This document shows, piece by piece, positions 23,345 through 32,304 of a stretch of 64,000 nt of DNA; the stretch's first letter is position 1, and each line of letters starts with the position of its first letter. Source of the stretch: Halothermothrix orenii H 168 (lineage in GTDB: Bacteria; Bacillota; Halanaerobiia; Halanaerobiales; Halothermotrichaceae); contig NC_011899.1 of NCBI RefSeq assembly GCF_000020485.1, positions 2,364,501 through 2,428,500 on the forward strand. Direction: 5' to 3'. The notes under the pieces are model-generated. The model made no database searches. It was given only the letters and a program-made list of their open reading frames with translations, and was not told the DNA's origin. The position numbers and the translations under genes are program-made.

Positions 23345-26029
23345 ATGGAAACATGGTATAACAAATCTATTGAAGAAGTATCAAAGGATCAAAAAACAAA
23401 TATTGATCAGGGGTTAACAGTTGAAGAGGCAAAAAAACGGCTGGATGAAACAGGCCCCAATAGGTTAAAAGAAAGCAAAGGACGTTCCCCCTGGCAGATG
23501 TTTATCGACCAGTTTAAAGATGCGCTGGTCATTATCCTTTTATTTTCTGCTATAATTTCAGCAGCAGTCGGTGAAATTAGTGATTCGTTGGTTATCGCCG
23601 TTATCCTTATTTTAAATTCAACCCTGGGGGTTATTCAGGAATATAAAGCCGAGAAATCGCTGGCGGCCTTAAAGGAACTCGCTTCTCCCAGGGCCCTCGT
23701 TCTCCGGGACGGGAAACAACAAAAAGTCGAAGCCAGCCAGCTGGTACCCGGAGATATTGTCCTGCTTGATGCCGGTGATTATGTCCCGGCAGATTTAAGG
23801 CTTATCTCCGTAACAGATTTAAAAATTGAAGAATCAGTCCTTACCGGTGAATCGGTCCCGGTTGAGAAAACCGATAAGATAATTAAAGATGAAAAACCAC
23901 CCCTCGGTGACCAGAAAAATATGGCCTTCATGGGGACTATTGTTACCTATGGAAGGGGTCGCGGAATTGTTACCGGAACTGGAATGGATACAGAAATGGG
24001 TAAAATTGCTGAAGCCCTGAAAGATGATAAACGGGAGCCCACTCCCCTGCAAAAAAGACTGGATAGAATGGGGAAAAAGCTTGGCCTTGCTGTTATTGGC
24101 ATAGCTGCCATTATCATTCTGATGGGATGGCTGCGTGGTATTGATTTACTGGAAATGTTTATGACCGGAATCTCCCTGGCTGTAGCGGCAGTTCCCGAAG
24201 GCCTTCCTGCCGTTGTCACCATCGTCCTCGCCCTCGGGGTCCAGCGTATGATTAAAAGACACGCCATAATTCGTCGTCTCCCGGCTGTTGAGACCCTGGG
24301 AGCCACTACTATTATATGTACAGATAAAACGGGAACACTAACTAAAAATGAGATGACCGTTAAGTCCATTTTCCTTCCCGGACGAAATATCAAGGTAAGT
24401 GGTGAGGGGTATAAACCGGAAGGCAAGTTTATAGAGGGCAACACAGAAGTCAAAACTAATTCCGACAAAGACCTGGCCCTTTTACTTAAAGCTGCCTCTC
24501 TCTGTAATAATGCAGAATTAACCCGTAATAAGGATAATAACCGGGATATTATTGGTGACCCCACTGAAGGGTCCCTAGTAGTAGCTGCTGAAAAAGCAGG
24601 TTTTACAAAAGAAAGGCTTAATAATGATTATGAGCGTATTAAAGAATTCCCTTTTGACTCAGAAAGAAAACGAATGTCAACCGTTCACCGGACTCCTGAT
24701 AAAAAAGTTATAGCATTTGTTAAAGGGGCCCCTGATCAGATACTAAAACGGTGCATCGGTTATCAAATTAACGGTAAGGTTAAGGACCTTGATGATAACG
24801 TGAGAGAAGAAATTGTAAAGCAGAATAAGGAATATGCCTCACAGGCTTTGAGGGTCCTGGCAGTTGCCTATAAACCACTGGACGGAGAAAATAATTTACA
24901 TATTGACAATGTTGAAAAGGGGTTAATTTTCCTCGGTTTGATGGGTATGATTGACCCACCACGGCGGGAGGTCGCTGATTCAGTTAAGTTATGCAAACAG
25001 GCCGGGATTCGCCCGGTTATGATTACCGGTGATTACTCTCTGACGGCACGGGCCATTGCTGAAGAACTCGGTATATATAAAAATGGGGATAAAATCATTA
25101 CCGGCAGTGAACTGGAAGATATGAACCCTGAAGAACTTAAAGAAGCTGTTTCCCTGACAACTGTCTATGCCCGGGTATCACCCCACCATAAGAGCAAAAT
25201 AGTTCAGGCCCTTAAAGATAGTAATGAAGTGGTAGCTATGACCGGTGATGGTGTTAATGATGCTCCGGCCCTTAAAAAGGCAGATATAGGGGTAGCCATG
25301 GGTATTACAGGTACCGATGTAGCCAAAGAAGCGGCGGACATGGTCTTAACCGATGATAATTTTGCTTCAATTGTCTCGGCCGTTGAAGAAGGCAGAGGGA
25401 TTTACTCCAATATCAAGAAATTTATTCATTTTCTACTATCATGTAATGTCGGAGAGATAATAACCCTCTTCCTGGCAATCATAGTCGGTTTGCCACGTCC
25501 TTTAATCCCAATCCAGATCCTCTGGGTAAACCTGGTGACCGATGGGTTCCCGGCCCTGGCCCTGGGGGTTGACCCGGCTGCTCCCGATTTAATGGAAAAA
25601 CCACCCCGTGACCCTGATGAGGGGGTCTTTGCCGGAAAAATGGGGGTCAATATAATAAGCCAGGGACTTTTTATCGGACTATTAACACTGGTTATATTTT
25701 TCCTGGGGTTACACTATTTTTCCCTGCCGGTAGGCCAGACTATGGCTTTTGCCACCCTGAGTTTTTCCCAGCTAATTCAGGCTTTAAATGCCCGTTCCCG
25801 GGAGTATTCTCTCTTCAGACTGGGTATTCTCACCAATAAATATCTAATTCTGGCCATAATGATATCAGGCCTGTTACAGCTTGGGGTAATGTTTATCCCC
25901 TTCCTCCAGGCTGCCTTTAAAGTTATCCCCTTAACCGGAACCCAGTGGCTTATTGTTTTACTGGCCTCACTAACCCCCTTGCCCTATGTTGAAATCCTGA
26001 AAGCCCTGGGTATAACCCGGGAAGAATAG
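23345..26029 (+). CDS. Calcium-transporting P-type ATPase (SERCA/PMR1-like, PIIA)
   Basis: 894 residues, about ten membrane helices. It pumps Ca2+ out of the cytoplasm with ATP. Motifs: actuator LTGES (near 165), phosphorylation site CTDKTGTLT, nucleotide-domain KGAPD, hinge MTGDGVNDAPALKKADIG. The Ca2+-site residues of SERCA are retained in M4 (VAAVPEGLPA), M5 (LLSCNVGE) and M6 (LWVNLVTDGFPALALG), which argues for Ca2+ over Mn2+ or Na+. GAGGGTG precedes ATG 23345. It is a single-gene unit sharing a terminator with the convergent CPBP gene. Confidence 0.94.
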   Translation: METWYNKSIEEVSKDQKTNIDQGLTVEEAKKRLDETGPNRLKESKGRSPWQMFIDQFKDALVIILLFSAIISAAVGEISDSLVIAVILILNSTLGVIQEYKAEKSLAALKELASPRALVLRDGKQQKVEASQLVPGDIVLLDAGDYVPADLRLISVTDLKIEESVLTGESVPVEKTDKIIKDEKPPLGDQKNMAFMGTIVTYGRGRGIVTGTGMDTEMGKIAEALKDDKREPTPLQKRLDRMGKKLGLAVIGIAAIIILMGWLRGIDLLEMFMTGISLAVAAVPEGLPAVVTIVLALGVQRMIKRHAIIRRLPAVETLGATTIICTDKTGTLTKNEMTVKSIFLPGRNIKVSGEGYKPEGKFIEGNTEVKTNSDKDLALLLKAASLCNNAELTRNKDNNRDIIGDPTEGSLVVAAEKAGFTKERLNNDYERIKEFPFDSERKRMSTVHRTPDKKVIAFVKGAPDQILKRCIGYQINGKVKDLDDNVREEIVKQNKEYASQALRVLAVAYKPLDGENNLHIDNVEKGLIFLGLMGMIDPPRREVADSVKLCKQAGIRPVMITGDYSLTARAIAEELGIYKNGDKIITGSELEDMNPEELKEAVSLTTVYARVSPHHKSKIVQALKDSNEVVAMTGDGVNDAPALKKADIGVAMGITGTDVAKEAADMVLTDDNFASIVSAVEEGRGIYSNIKKFIHFLLSCNVGEIITLFLAIIVGLPRPLIPIQILWVNLVTDGFPALALGVDPAAPDLMEKPPRDPDEGVFAGKMGVNIISQGLFIGLLTLVIFFLGLHYFSLPVGQTMAFATLSFSQLIQALNARSREYSLFRLGILTNKYLILAIMISGLLQLGVMFIPFLQAAFKVIPLTGTQWLIVLLASLTPLPYVEILKALGITREE

Positions 26030-26076
26030 TTTCCCCGGAAAAAAGCCGGGTTCAGGAAATACAAAAACAACCCAAA

Positions 26077-26113
26077 AAGACCACAGTCCTTCTCTAAAGG
26101 GAACTGTGGTCTT
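26077..26113. terminator. Bidirectional terminator between the Ca2+-ATPase and CPBP genes
   Basis: AAGACCACAGT pairs perfectly with ACTGTGGTCTT; a T tract follows on both strands (TTTT on plus, TTTTT on minus). The CPBP stop codon lies in its loop. A short CCCGG/CCGGG hairpin (from 26034) precedes it. Confidence 0.9.
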
Positions 26114-26888
26114 TTACATATTCCTTATTATCATTAAGTTTATTCATATTTTCAAACCTATTTACATTGGTATGGACTAAATAAAAACCTGCTATAGTTA
26201 ATAATACTCCACTCAGGGTCAACCATAATGGTTGAAAACTACCTTTAAAATTACTGAAACCATCTATCTCCGTATACCTTGACCCGAGAATAGCCATACT
26301 GTTAACTATTATATGGCCTATAACCGGTAACAGAAAATACTTTGTTCTATAATAAATCCAGCCAAAAACAAGACCTGTTATCAGGGCCGTAATACCCTGG
26401 GGAATATTAAGGTGAACCACACTAAAAATAATGGCAGACATAAAAATAGCTGTTCCCACCCGGTAGTGTCTTAATAAGCCATTCAGTATTATTCCCCTGA
26501 AAATTATTTCTTCTAAAACTGGCATAATAAAACATATAACCGTCCAGACAAGCAGTATATTGACCCTCTGAAGCCCAATTAGACCATAAAGATCAGTATT
26601 CAGATCAAAAAACCACATGATAAAATTATAAACCCCTGATATTACAACAGGTAACCCCAGGAACAGGATAAGGGCCGGCCAGATTAACTCCACCTTAAAT
26701 TTCAGGGAAAGAAATTCTTTCAAGCTCTGTTTTGATTTAACAAGGCCAATCCAGATTACAGGAAAACATGGTATAACCATGGCAATGGCCAGAACTGAAA
26801 ACACTATTAACTCATTTAATTCCGTAAACTCCCCGATAAAGCCCAGAACAATTCCGGCCAATCCTCCAGTTATAACCTGAATAATCAA
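26094..26888 (-). CDS. CPBP (CAAX-type) intramembrane protease, with a nonsense codon near its N-terminus
   Basis: 264 residues in six to eight membrane helices. The Abi/CPBP motifs are intact: EEIIFRG (motif 1), FSVVHLN (motif 2) and HIIVNS (motif 3), which form the metal-free or metal-dependent glutamyl protease site. TTG 26886-26888 is the first possible start after an in-frame TAA (26892-26894). The frame upstream of that TAA also reads as family sequence (KTEYPDIYQAIGLPI) from a TTG at 26940-26942 with GGGAGTGG at the right distance. So the gene is either a recent nonsense mutant or restarts after the stop. Confidence 0.8.
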   Translation of the reverse strand: MIIQVITGGLAGIVLGFIGEFTELNELIVFSVLAIAMVIPCFPVIWIGLVKSKQSLKEFLSLKFKVELIWPALILFLGLPVVISGVYNFIMWFFDLNTDLYGLIGLQRVNILLVWTVICFIMPVLEEIIFRGIILNGLLRHYRVGTAIFMSAIIFSVVHLNIPQGITALITGLVFGWIYYRTKYFLLPVIGHIIVNSMAILGSRYTEIDGFSNFKGSFQPLWLTLSGVLLTIAGFYLVHTNVNRFENMNKLNDNKEYVKDHSSL

Positions 26889-26983
26889 TAGTTAAATTGG
26901 CAGACCGATAGCCTGGTATATATCAGGATATTCTGTTTTCAATAGATACCACTCCCGCTTTTTTACTTACCGTTTTTCATTCA

Positions 26984-28987
26984 TTACTGGCCTAAATTTG
27001 TATCTTCATTTTCCTCTGGTTCCTCTACCCCCTCTCCTGCACTAACCTCCTCTTCTATATCAGTCTTCATTAGTTTATTTTTCTTTATAATAATCTGGTC
27101 CCTTTTAATTACCTTAAGCCACCTGACTAAATCATTAAACAGATAACATTCATCGGGAGTAATCCACGGCTTTTTGATAACAAAATTAAAATAAAGATAA
27201 ACCATACCTTCTTTTACTTCCCGGTTTAACTTAATACTACCGACTTCATTTGACCTGTTTATTTGCTGGGGAAGATAGGTGACTTTATACCCTTCAGGTA
27301 AAATTAACTTTAATTCCCGGACAATATTTGAAGTCGTTCCCAGATATAGAGGAGTCTTCCTGTTCTCATCTATAGTAAATTGTTCAAATCCTACCGGAAA
27401 CCTCAGGGGATGAAAAATCAAAGAATCATCGAGTTTTTTAGCATAACCCTCTACTTCCAGAGAACGGGCCCAGGACGAAAAATTATTATCCAGTCCTGTA
27501 ACCCCCGAAACATTATATTCATCCACTATAACCCTGTCATAGGCTGTTTGAATATAACTATTGAGTAAATTTTCCCATTGTTCCGGGGAATATTGACTGT
27601 ATATTTTTTTATAATATGTTGAAAAAGAACCACCGGTTGTCTGATAGATATTAACAGTAGCAGTACCTCCCGGTAAGAGGTTTACTTCCTGATTTATAAC
27701 TTCTTTGTTAAACTCAGGTGGTAATACCGGAACCTCCTCTGTCTTATTGTGATAGGGCAATAATACTTTTTTTCCCTGTATATAGGGAGATAATTCCCCA
27801 AAACCAGTATAACCTGGTGACGGGTCCAGGAAAAGTTTAAATTCTGGAACATAGACCACCATATATTTAAACAGAGCGGGATTTGGAACGTCCAGGTCAA
27901 GATTAACATTATTTCTCAAACATACCAGCCCCGGTTCAGCCTCTATCCCCAGCCTTCTTAATAAAGATATAAGCAAAATCGCCAGATCTTTACTGTCTCC
28001 GGTCGGGTTTTTATAAACTCCGGCTGCCTCCCTGGGGATAAAATGATAATCATATTGTATATCAATATAATTGGACCTGCTTTTTACAAAATTATAAATA
28101 CTTTTAGTTATTTTCTGCCTGTTTTCCATACCTTCGGTCAGTTCCAGAATGGAAATAAACTGTTCACCTGTTATATTGTATCTGTTCTCAAGCTTTTGTC
28201 GATACCAGTTCGAAAATTTATCCCATGAGTCAAGAGAAGATACAGAAACTACATCAACCATGTCTTCTAAAGACGGGGACCCTACTTCCCCGGTAACAGG
28301 CAGTATATTCTCCTTAGACCAGGTATAATAAACCTTTAATCCGTCTTCCTCTATTTCAGGCTCAATACTTCCTTCATAATTTATATCTTCATTTACCCAT
28401 GTAATTACCCTCAGAGTAGCCTCTTTTACAGGTTCCCGGCCTCCAAAATCTCTTACAAGCCAGAATTCCTCCTCAAGGGGCGGAGACCAGATCTCCCTCA
28501 GGTATGAGAGATAAATTGTGGTTCCTTTTTTGAGGTCAGGAATGTTTATAACCTTCTGCTTCAGGTGTGGATGCATCTTTGAAATTTCTGCCTCTGTAAC
28601 CTCAATTTCATACTTGCTTTCTAAAAAAGATGTATCCAGCTCTATGTAATCTTCAATCACTTCACCATCCAGAACCCTGGCATCAAGGATTTTTAATTCT
28701 TCCCTGAGATTGTTATAATCCAGGGTGATATTCTTATATTTATCTACACCCTTATTATTTAAAACCTTTATAATTACCGTTTCCCTGATTTTATAGGGAA
28801 TAATAGTATAATTGGCTACCGTCTCCCGTTTAACAATAAAGGCAGAAGCATGGGGAAAACCATCAGGAGCGAAATCTTCCTCTTCGGCCCGGACTGCCTG
28901 TCCCCACACTATAACTATTGATAATACTAACATAAAAATTATTAATCTCCACTTCGTCATATCTAAATAACGGTTTATTTTTATCAT
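26984..28987 (-). CDS. DUF3857/transglutaminase-like exported protein without the catalytic cysteine
   Basis: 667 residues. Signal peptide or anchor at 12-34, a DUF3857 beta domain at about 50-240, a transglutaminase-like domain at about 290-400 and a C-terminal beta region. Family proteins carry GDCKD at the nucleophile; here it reads PTGDSKDLAILL, with Ser332 in place of Cys. The downstream His/Asp region (FLDPSPGYTGFG) is partly kept. It is therefore probably a non-enzymatic binding or structural domain, possibly acting on peptidoglycan or proteins outside the cytoplasm. GGGGTGG precedes the ATG. It may be read together with the downstream CPBP gene. Confidence 0.82.
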   Translation of the reverse strand: MIKINRYLDMTKWRLIIFMLVLSIVIVWGQAVRAEEEDFAPDGFPHASAFIVKRETVANYTIIPYKIRETVIIKVLNNKGVDKYKNITLDYNNLREELKILDARVLDGEVIEDYIELDTSFLESKYEIEVTEAEISKMHPHLKQKVINIPDLKKGTTIYLSYLREIWSPPLEEEFWLVRDFGGREPVKEATLRVITWVNEDINYEGSIEPEIEEDGLKVYYTWSKENILPVTGEVGSPSLEDMVDVVSVSSLDSWDKFSNWYRQKLENRYNITGEQFISILELTEGMENRQKITKSIYNFVKSRSNYIDIQYDYHFIPREAAGVYKNPTGDSKDLAILLISLLRRLGIEAEPGLVCLRNNVNLDLDVPNPALFKYMVVYVPEFKLFLDPSPGYTGFGELSPYIQGKKVLLPYHNKTEEVPVLPPEFNKEVINQEVNLLPGGTATVNIYQTTGGSFSTYYKKIYSQYSPEQWENLLNSYIQTAYDRVIVDEYNVSGVTGLDNNFSSWARSLEVEGYAKKLDDSLIFHPLRFPVGFEQFTIDENRKTPLYLGTTSNIVRELKLILPEGYKVTYLPQQINRSNEVGSIKLNREVKEGMVYLYFNFVIKKPWITPDECYLFNDLVRWLKVIKRDQIIIKKNKLMKTDIEEEVSAGEGVEEPEENEDTNLGQ

Positions 28988-29224
28988 TATTCCACCCCTT
29001 CAGGTTTGAAAAACCCTGAACATTAATTAATGTAAATTTATTTTACCGTATTTTGCCTTAATAATCAATTAAATTAAATTACAATAACTGAAAAATGTTT
29101 GTAATTTAATAAATCCTTAGATAATTTGAAATAAAAAAAGGTTTTTTCTGTATTTATGTCTAATATATATTTAACCAAAATAAATGTCTATTTATTCTAA
29201 TCTTTAAATTAAAGGAGGTCTTCG

Positions 29225-31039
29225 ATGAAAGGAACTGTAGTTTCAACCTGGATTAATACCCTTAACGAAATATACGGGGAGGACCTGGTAAACCAGGCCA
29301 AAGCTGACTCAAGCTGGAATGAAGAACTTATTATCACCTCCCTAATGGATATTGAAGATAAAAAAGTTTTTGATCTAATTAACACAGTAGCCAACCTGGT
29401 CGATAAATCACCAGGTGAGTTATGGCAGGAAATTGGTCGCCATAATATAAAATCCTTCTCCAAATGGTTTCCATCATATTTTGAAGGTAGAACCCTGAAA
29501 AATTTTTTAATGATGATGGATACTGTACATAAACAATTAACCCAGATGATTCCCGGGGCTAACCCTCCCCGAATCATAGCTGAACAAACCGGTGATCGAA
29601 CCCTGGAAATCACCTATATATCCCCACGGGGAATGTATGACTACTTTCTGGGGCTGATTGAAGGGAGTTCTGAATTTTTCTCTGACCCCATTGAAGTAAC
29701 TGAACTGGGTCGAGGAGAATCAGAGCAGGGAAAATATTTAAAGGTAAATATTGAATTCTCTCACAGTTTATCAGATAAATATAACTACAGAATCAGTAAG
29801 CTCTTTTCCCTGGGTATATTTAAAAGTATTAAATTAAAGGCTACAATTATGGTTATGCTGGCATCCCTGGGTGTTTATTATGGACTAAGTTTTACCTCAG
29901 GGAATTGGTGGTCTCCTCTATTGCAGACTGCCTGCTTAGGATTAATTACCTTTGTCTTCATGGGATTTTTCACTTCACCCTTCAAAAAATTAAATAAAGC
30001 CCTTGTTAGTCTGAGGGGCTTAAAATTTGGTGAAACCCTCTCTATATCTACCAATGATGAATTTGAAAGGATCTTTAAACAGCTGGATGGGATAAAAAAT
30101 GAAATAAAGGAAGACATCCTCTTTTTAAAGGGTGGAACCGATGATATGTATAACTTTACAAACCAGTTTGTAGAAATTGCCGATAAAATGAATGTTGTCT
30201 CTGATAACATTTCAAAAGTAGTCGAGGAAGTAGCCAACGGGGCCCAGGAGCAGGCAGCTGAAACTGAAAACTCAGCCTATATAGTTGATAATAATATAAA
30301 GAAGATTGAAGAACTTGTAGAATCCGGTAATGATAGCAAGAAAAACCTGGAAGAAGCCGTTGAAAATATAAAACAGTCAGCCCGGGAAGTCCAGAATGTG
30401 AACGAAATGATTGATTCAGTTAAAAATGCCTTTTCCAATGTAAATAGCCTTGGTAAAAAACTGGCCCAGAGAATCAGTGACATTATGGAAATTGTAAATA
30501 CCGTCTCTGATATTGCCAATCAAACCAATCTATTATCACTAAATGCTTCTATAGAGGCTGCCCGTTCCAATGATAACAGCCGGGGCTTTGCTGTAGTTGC
30601 AGAAGAAATCAGGGAATTGGCCGAAGATTCCAAACAGGCCGGTAACACCATAAATGAAAATCTGGCCCAGTTTACCGAGCAGGTCCAGGAGTTAATTGAT
30701 GGCATCAGTTCCCAGTTTGCTAACCTTGAACACAGTAATAAGGTCTTATCTGAAGTAGCCAGTTCAAATAAAAAATCCAGTGAAAATATCCAGGAAGCTA
30801 CCGATAATGTAGTCAGTATTGTTGAAAATCTTGATACAGAAACCAAAAAAATAATTAAAGTTATTGAAAATATTAATTCATTAGCTGCTATTGCCCAGGA
30901 GAATTCAGCATCCTCTGAGGAAATGAGTGCCAGTGTTAACGAATATTCAGAAAAAATCAAAGAGATGACTTCATATATTAACCAGATGGAAAAACTGGTG
31001 GAAAACTTTAAAGAAAACCTTAAAAAATACAACATCTAG
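29225..31039 (+). CDS. H-NOX (heme) methyl-accepting chemotaxis protein, predicted O2/NO sensor
   Basis: 604 residues. Residues 1-185 are a heme-nitric-oxide/oxygen-binding domain: Trp9, Asn74, proximal His102 (MMMDTVHKQL), the YxSxR heme-propionate motif (Tyr131, Ser133, Arg135) and Tyr140. Two membrane helices follow at about 205-225 and 230-250, a HAMP-like linker, and a chemoreceptor cytoplasmic domain with hairpin tip SDIANQTNLLSLNASIEAAR and RGFAVVAEEIREL. The Trp/Asn/Tyr set is the hydrogen-bond network that lets the Caldanaerobacter (Thermoanaerobacter) protein bind O2 stably, so O2 sensing is predicted. AAAGGAGG precedes the ATG. Confidence 0.95.
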   Translation: MKGTVVSTWINTLNEIYGEDLVNQAKADSSWNEELIITSLMDIEDKKVFDLINTVANLVDKSPGELWQEIGRHNIKSFSKWFPSYFEGRTLKNFLMMMDTVHKQLTQMIPGANPPRIIAEQTGDRTLEITYISPRGMYDYFLGLIEGSSEFFSDPIEVTELGRGESEQGKYLKVNIEFSHSLSDKYNYRISKLFSLGIFKSIKLKATIMVMLASLGVYYGLSFTSGNWWSPLLQTACLGLITFVFMGFFTSPFKKLNKALVSLRGLKFGETLSISTNDEFERIFKQLDGIKNEIKEDILFLKGGTDDMYNFTNQFVEIADKMNVVSDNISKVVEEVANGAQEQAAETENSAYIVDNNIKKIEELVESGNDSKKNLEEAVENIKQSAREVQNVNEMIDSVKNAFSNVNSLGKKLAQRISDIMEIVNTVSDIANQTNLLSLNASIEAARSNDNSRGFAVVAEEIRELAEDSKQAGNTINENLAQFTEQVQELIDGISSQFANLEHSNKVLSEVASSNKKSSENIQEATDNVVSIVENLDTETKKIIKVIENINSLAAIAQENSASSEEMSASVNEYSEKIKEMTSYINQMEKLVENFKENLKKYNI

Positions 31040-31098
31040 GTTGCTTCACCTTTTTTAATTATGGTCAACAATTGCAAGAACAACTGAATATAAAAAAC

Positions 31099-31128
31099 AG
31101 GCCCCGGCCATTACCGGGGCCTTTATTA
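31099..31128 (+). terminator. Terminator of the H-NOX chemoreceptor gene
   Basis: AGGCCCCGG and CCGGGGCCT (9 bp, perfect) around a six-base loop, then TTATTATG. It ends 83 bases beyond the stop. Confidence 0.85.
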
Positions 31129-31189
31129 TGTGAATAAATCCACTCTCTTTAATGTACCTCAGCTATTCCCCCCCTTTAAATAATCCCTT

Positions 31190-31261
31190 CTAAAAGACAC
31201 CAATAAATAAACAAATTAAAATAATACAAATTAACAGGGTGAAATCATCAAATTTTCCCAT
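31190..31261 (-). CDS. Possible 23-residue hydrophobic peptide
   Basis: ATG 31259-31261 with GGGGGG nine bases upstream encodes a charged start (MGKFDDF) and one helix (TLLICIILICLFIGVF). It has the same acidic-then-hydrophobic layout as the small proteins near 1.1-1.7 kb. It is too short for statistical support. The remaining intergenic sequence, 31129-31429, shows nothing else clear. Confidence 0.35.
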   Translation of the reverse strand: MGKFDDFTLLICIILICLFIGVF

Positions 31262-31429
31262 ACCGGCCAACCCCCCTTTTCCCTATGTTAAGTTCTCTAA
31301 ATTATCTTATGAATTAATTCTGAAAATTGTTAATAAAACCTTGTAATTTAGTCATATACAGCAAAAAAGAAAACTTTAAACATCTTATCATACCCTGATG
31401 CATATACATGTTTTAGGAGGTGGGTGTAT

Positions 31430-31759
31430 ATGGAAAATAACATGAACATGAATGATATTCTGGGAAAGATTGAAAATATTAAGAATCAGCTGGCCCGGTT
31501 ACAGGTAGAATTAAAGAAAACAACAGTAAGGGGTGAAGATGAACAGGGACTGGTAACAGCTATTGTTAGTGGCAAGGGTAAAATAGTAGATTATGAATTT
31601 AATTTCAGGGAATTTAAAAAAATACATCCAGCTGAACTAAAAAAAGCCATTATTGAAGCAACCAATAACGGAGTAAAAAAAGCAGAACAGCTCGAAACTG
31701 ACAGAAAAAAAGAGATTATAGGGGATTTCAATCTACCCGATATACCCGGAATTTTATAA
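31430..31759 (+). CDS. YbaB/EbfC family nucleoid-associated protein
   Basis: 109 residues from ATG 31430, nine bases after TTAGGAGG; a GTG two codons earlier is not needed. The helix (NDILGKIENIKNQLARLQVELKK) and beta core (TTVRGEDEQGLVTAIVSGKGKIVDYEF) match the family, although the usual GGGxVxVxxxG stretch is divergent. EbfC-type dimers bind DNA and influence nucleoid organisation. Most Firmicutes carry ybaB between dnaX and recR; this copy stands alone, so it may be an additional paralogue. It has its own terminator. Confidence 0.85.
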   Translation: MENNMNMNDILGKIENIKNQLARLQVELKKTTVRGEDEQGLVTAIVSGKGKIVDYEFNFREFKKIHPAELKKAIIEATNNGVKKAEQLETDRKKEIIGDFNLPDIPGIL

Positions 31760-31802
31760 AACATATGGATAAGAAGAGGTTGACCATCCTTGCCAGGAAA
31801 TT

Positions 31803-31831
31803 AAAAAAAGGCCGCTTTATGGCGGCTTTTT
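31803..31831 (+). terminator. Terminator of the YbaB-family gene
   Basis: AAAAG-GCCGC pairs with GCGGC-TTTTT around a six-base loop, followed by T-rich sequence. Confidence 0.85.
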
Positions 31832-31944
31832 AAAATTTAATGTATAACAATTTTTATTTATGGAAATAATAGTAACATCAGTAATTTGCATCCATAAAAA
31901 CAAAGGTCATTTAAATAGACTGTATGGAGGAGGATATACCAGTT

Positions 31945-32304
31945 ATGAAAAGATTAACTACATTTGAAGATATCTTCAATAAGCTTATTAAAGAATATAA
32001 AGGAAAAAGGGTCGAAATTCAGACCAGTCAAAATGGCGTCCCCATAGCCAGTTTAACTACCAGAATTGAAGACATTGTCATTAAACCGGTAAACCGTAAA
32101 AAAATAAAAAAATGGAATAGTGATGGCAGAAAAATAGGATTAATGGTTATCCAGGAAAAAAATAAGCAAAACAGAATTTCCATTCCATTTAAGCTCGGTT
32201 ATAACACCATGGAAGCCATATTTTTAAAAAATGGAGTCACCATTAAATCCCTGGATATGAAGTTTATTATTAAAAGGTATGGCCGAAAAAAACGTCTGGC
32301 TTAA
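31945..32304 (+). CDS. Conserved-looking hypothetical protein, basic, cytoplasmic
   Basis: 119 residues from ATG 31945, preceded by GGAGGAGG 11 bases upstream; ATG 31924 has no ribosome site. The protein is rich in Lys/Arg (KRVEIQTSQNG, NRKKIKKW, KRYGRKKRLA at the C-terminus) with alternating hydrophobic strands, suggesting a small beta-rich, possibly nucleic-acid-binding protein. I recognise no family. It is convergent with the HD-GYP gene and overlaps its stop by four bases. Confidence 0.65.
   Translation: MKRLTTFEDIFNKLIKEYKGKRVEIQTSQNGVPIASLTTRIEDIVIKPVNRKKIKKWNSDGRKIGLMVIQEKNKQNRISIPFKLGYNTMEAIFLKNGVTIKSLDMKFIIKRYGRKKRLA

Noticed and set aside
23947-24564. Minus-strand 205-residue frame in the Ca2+-ATPase gene
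   Set aside because: It is antisense to the phosphorylation and nucleotide domains of an obvious ATPase; Ser/Pro/Ile-rich shadow.
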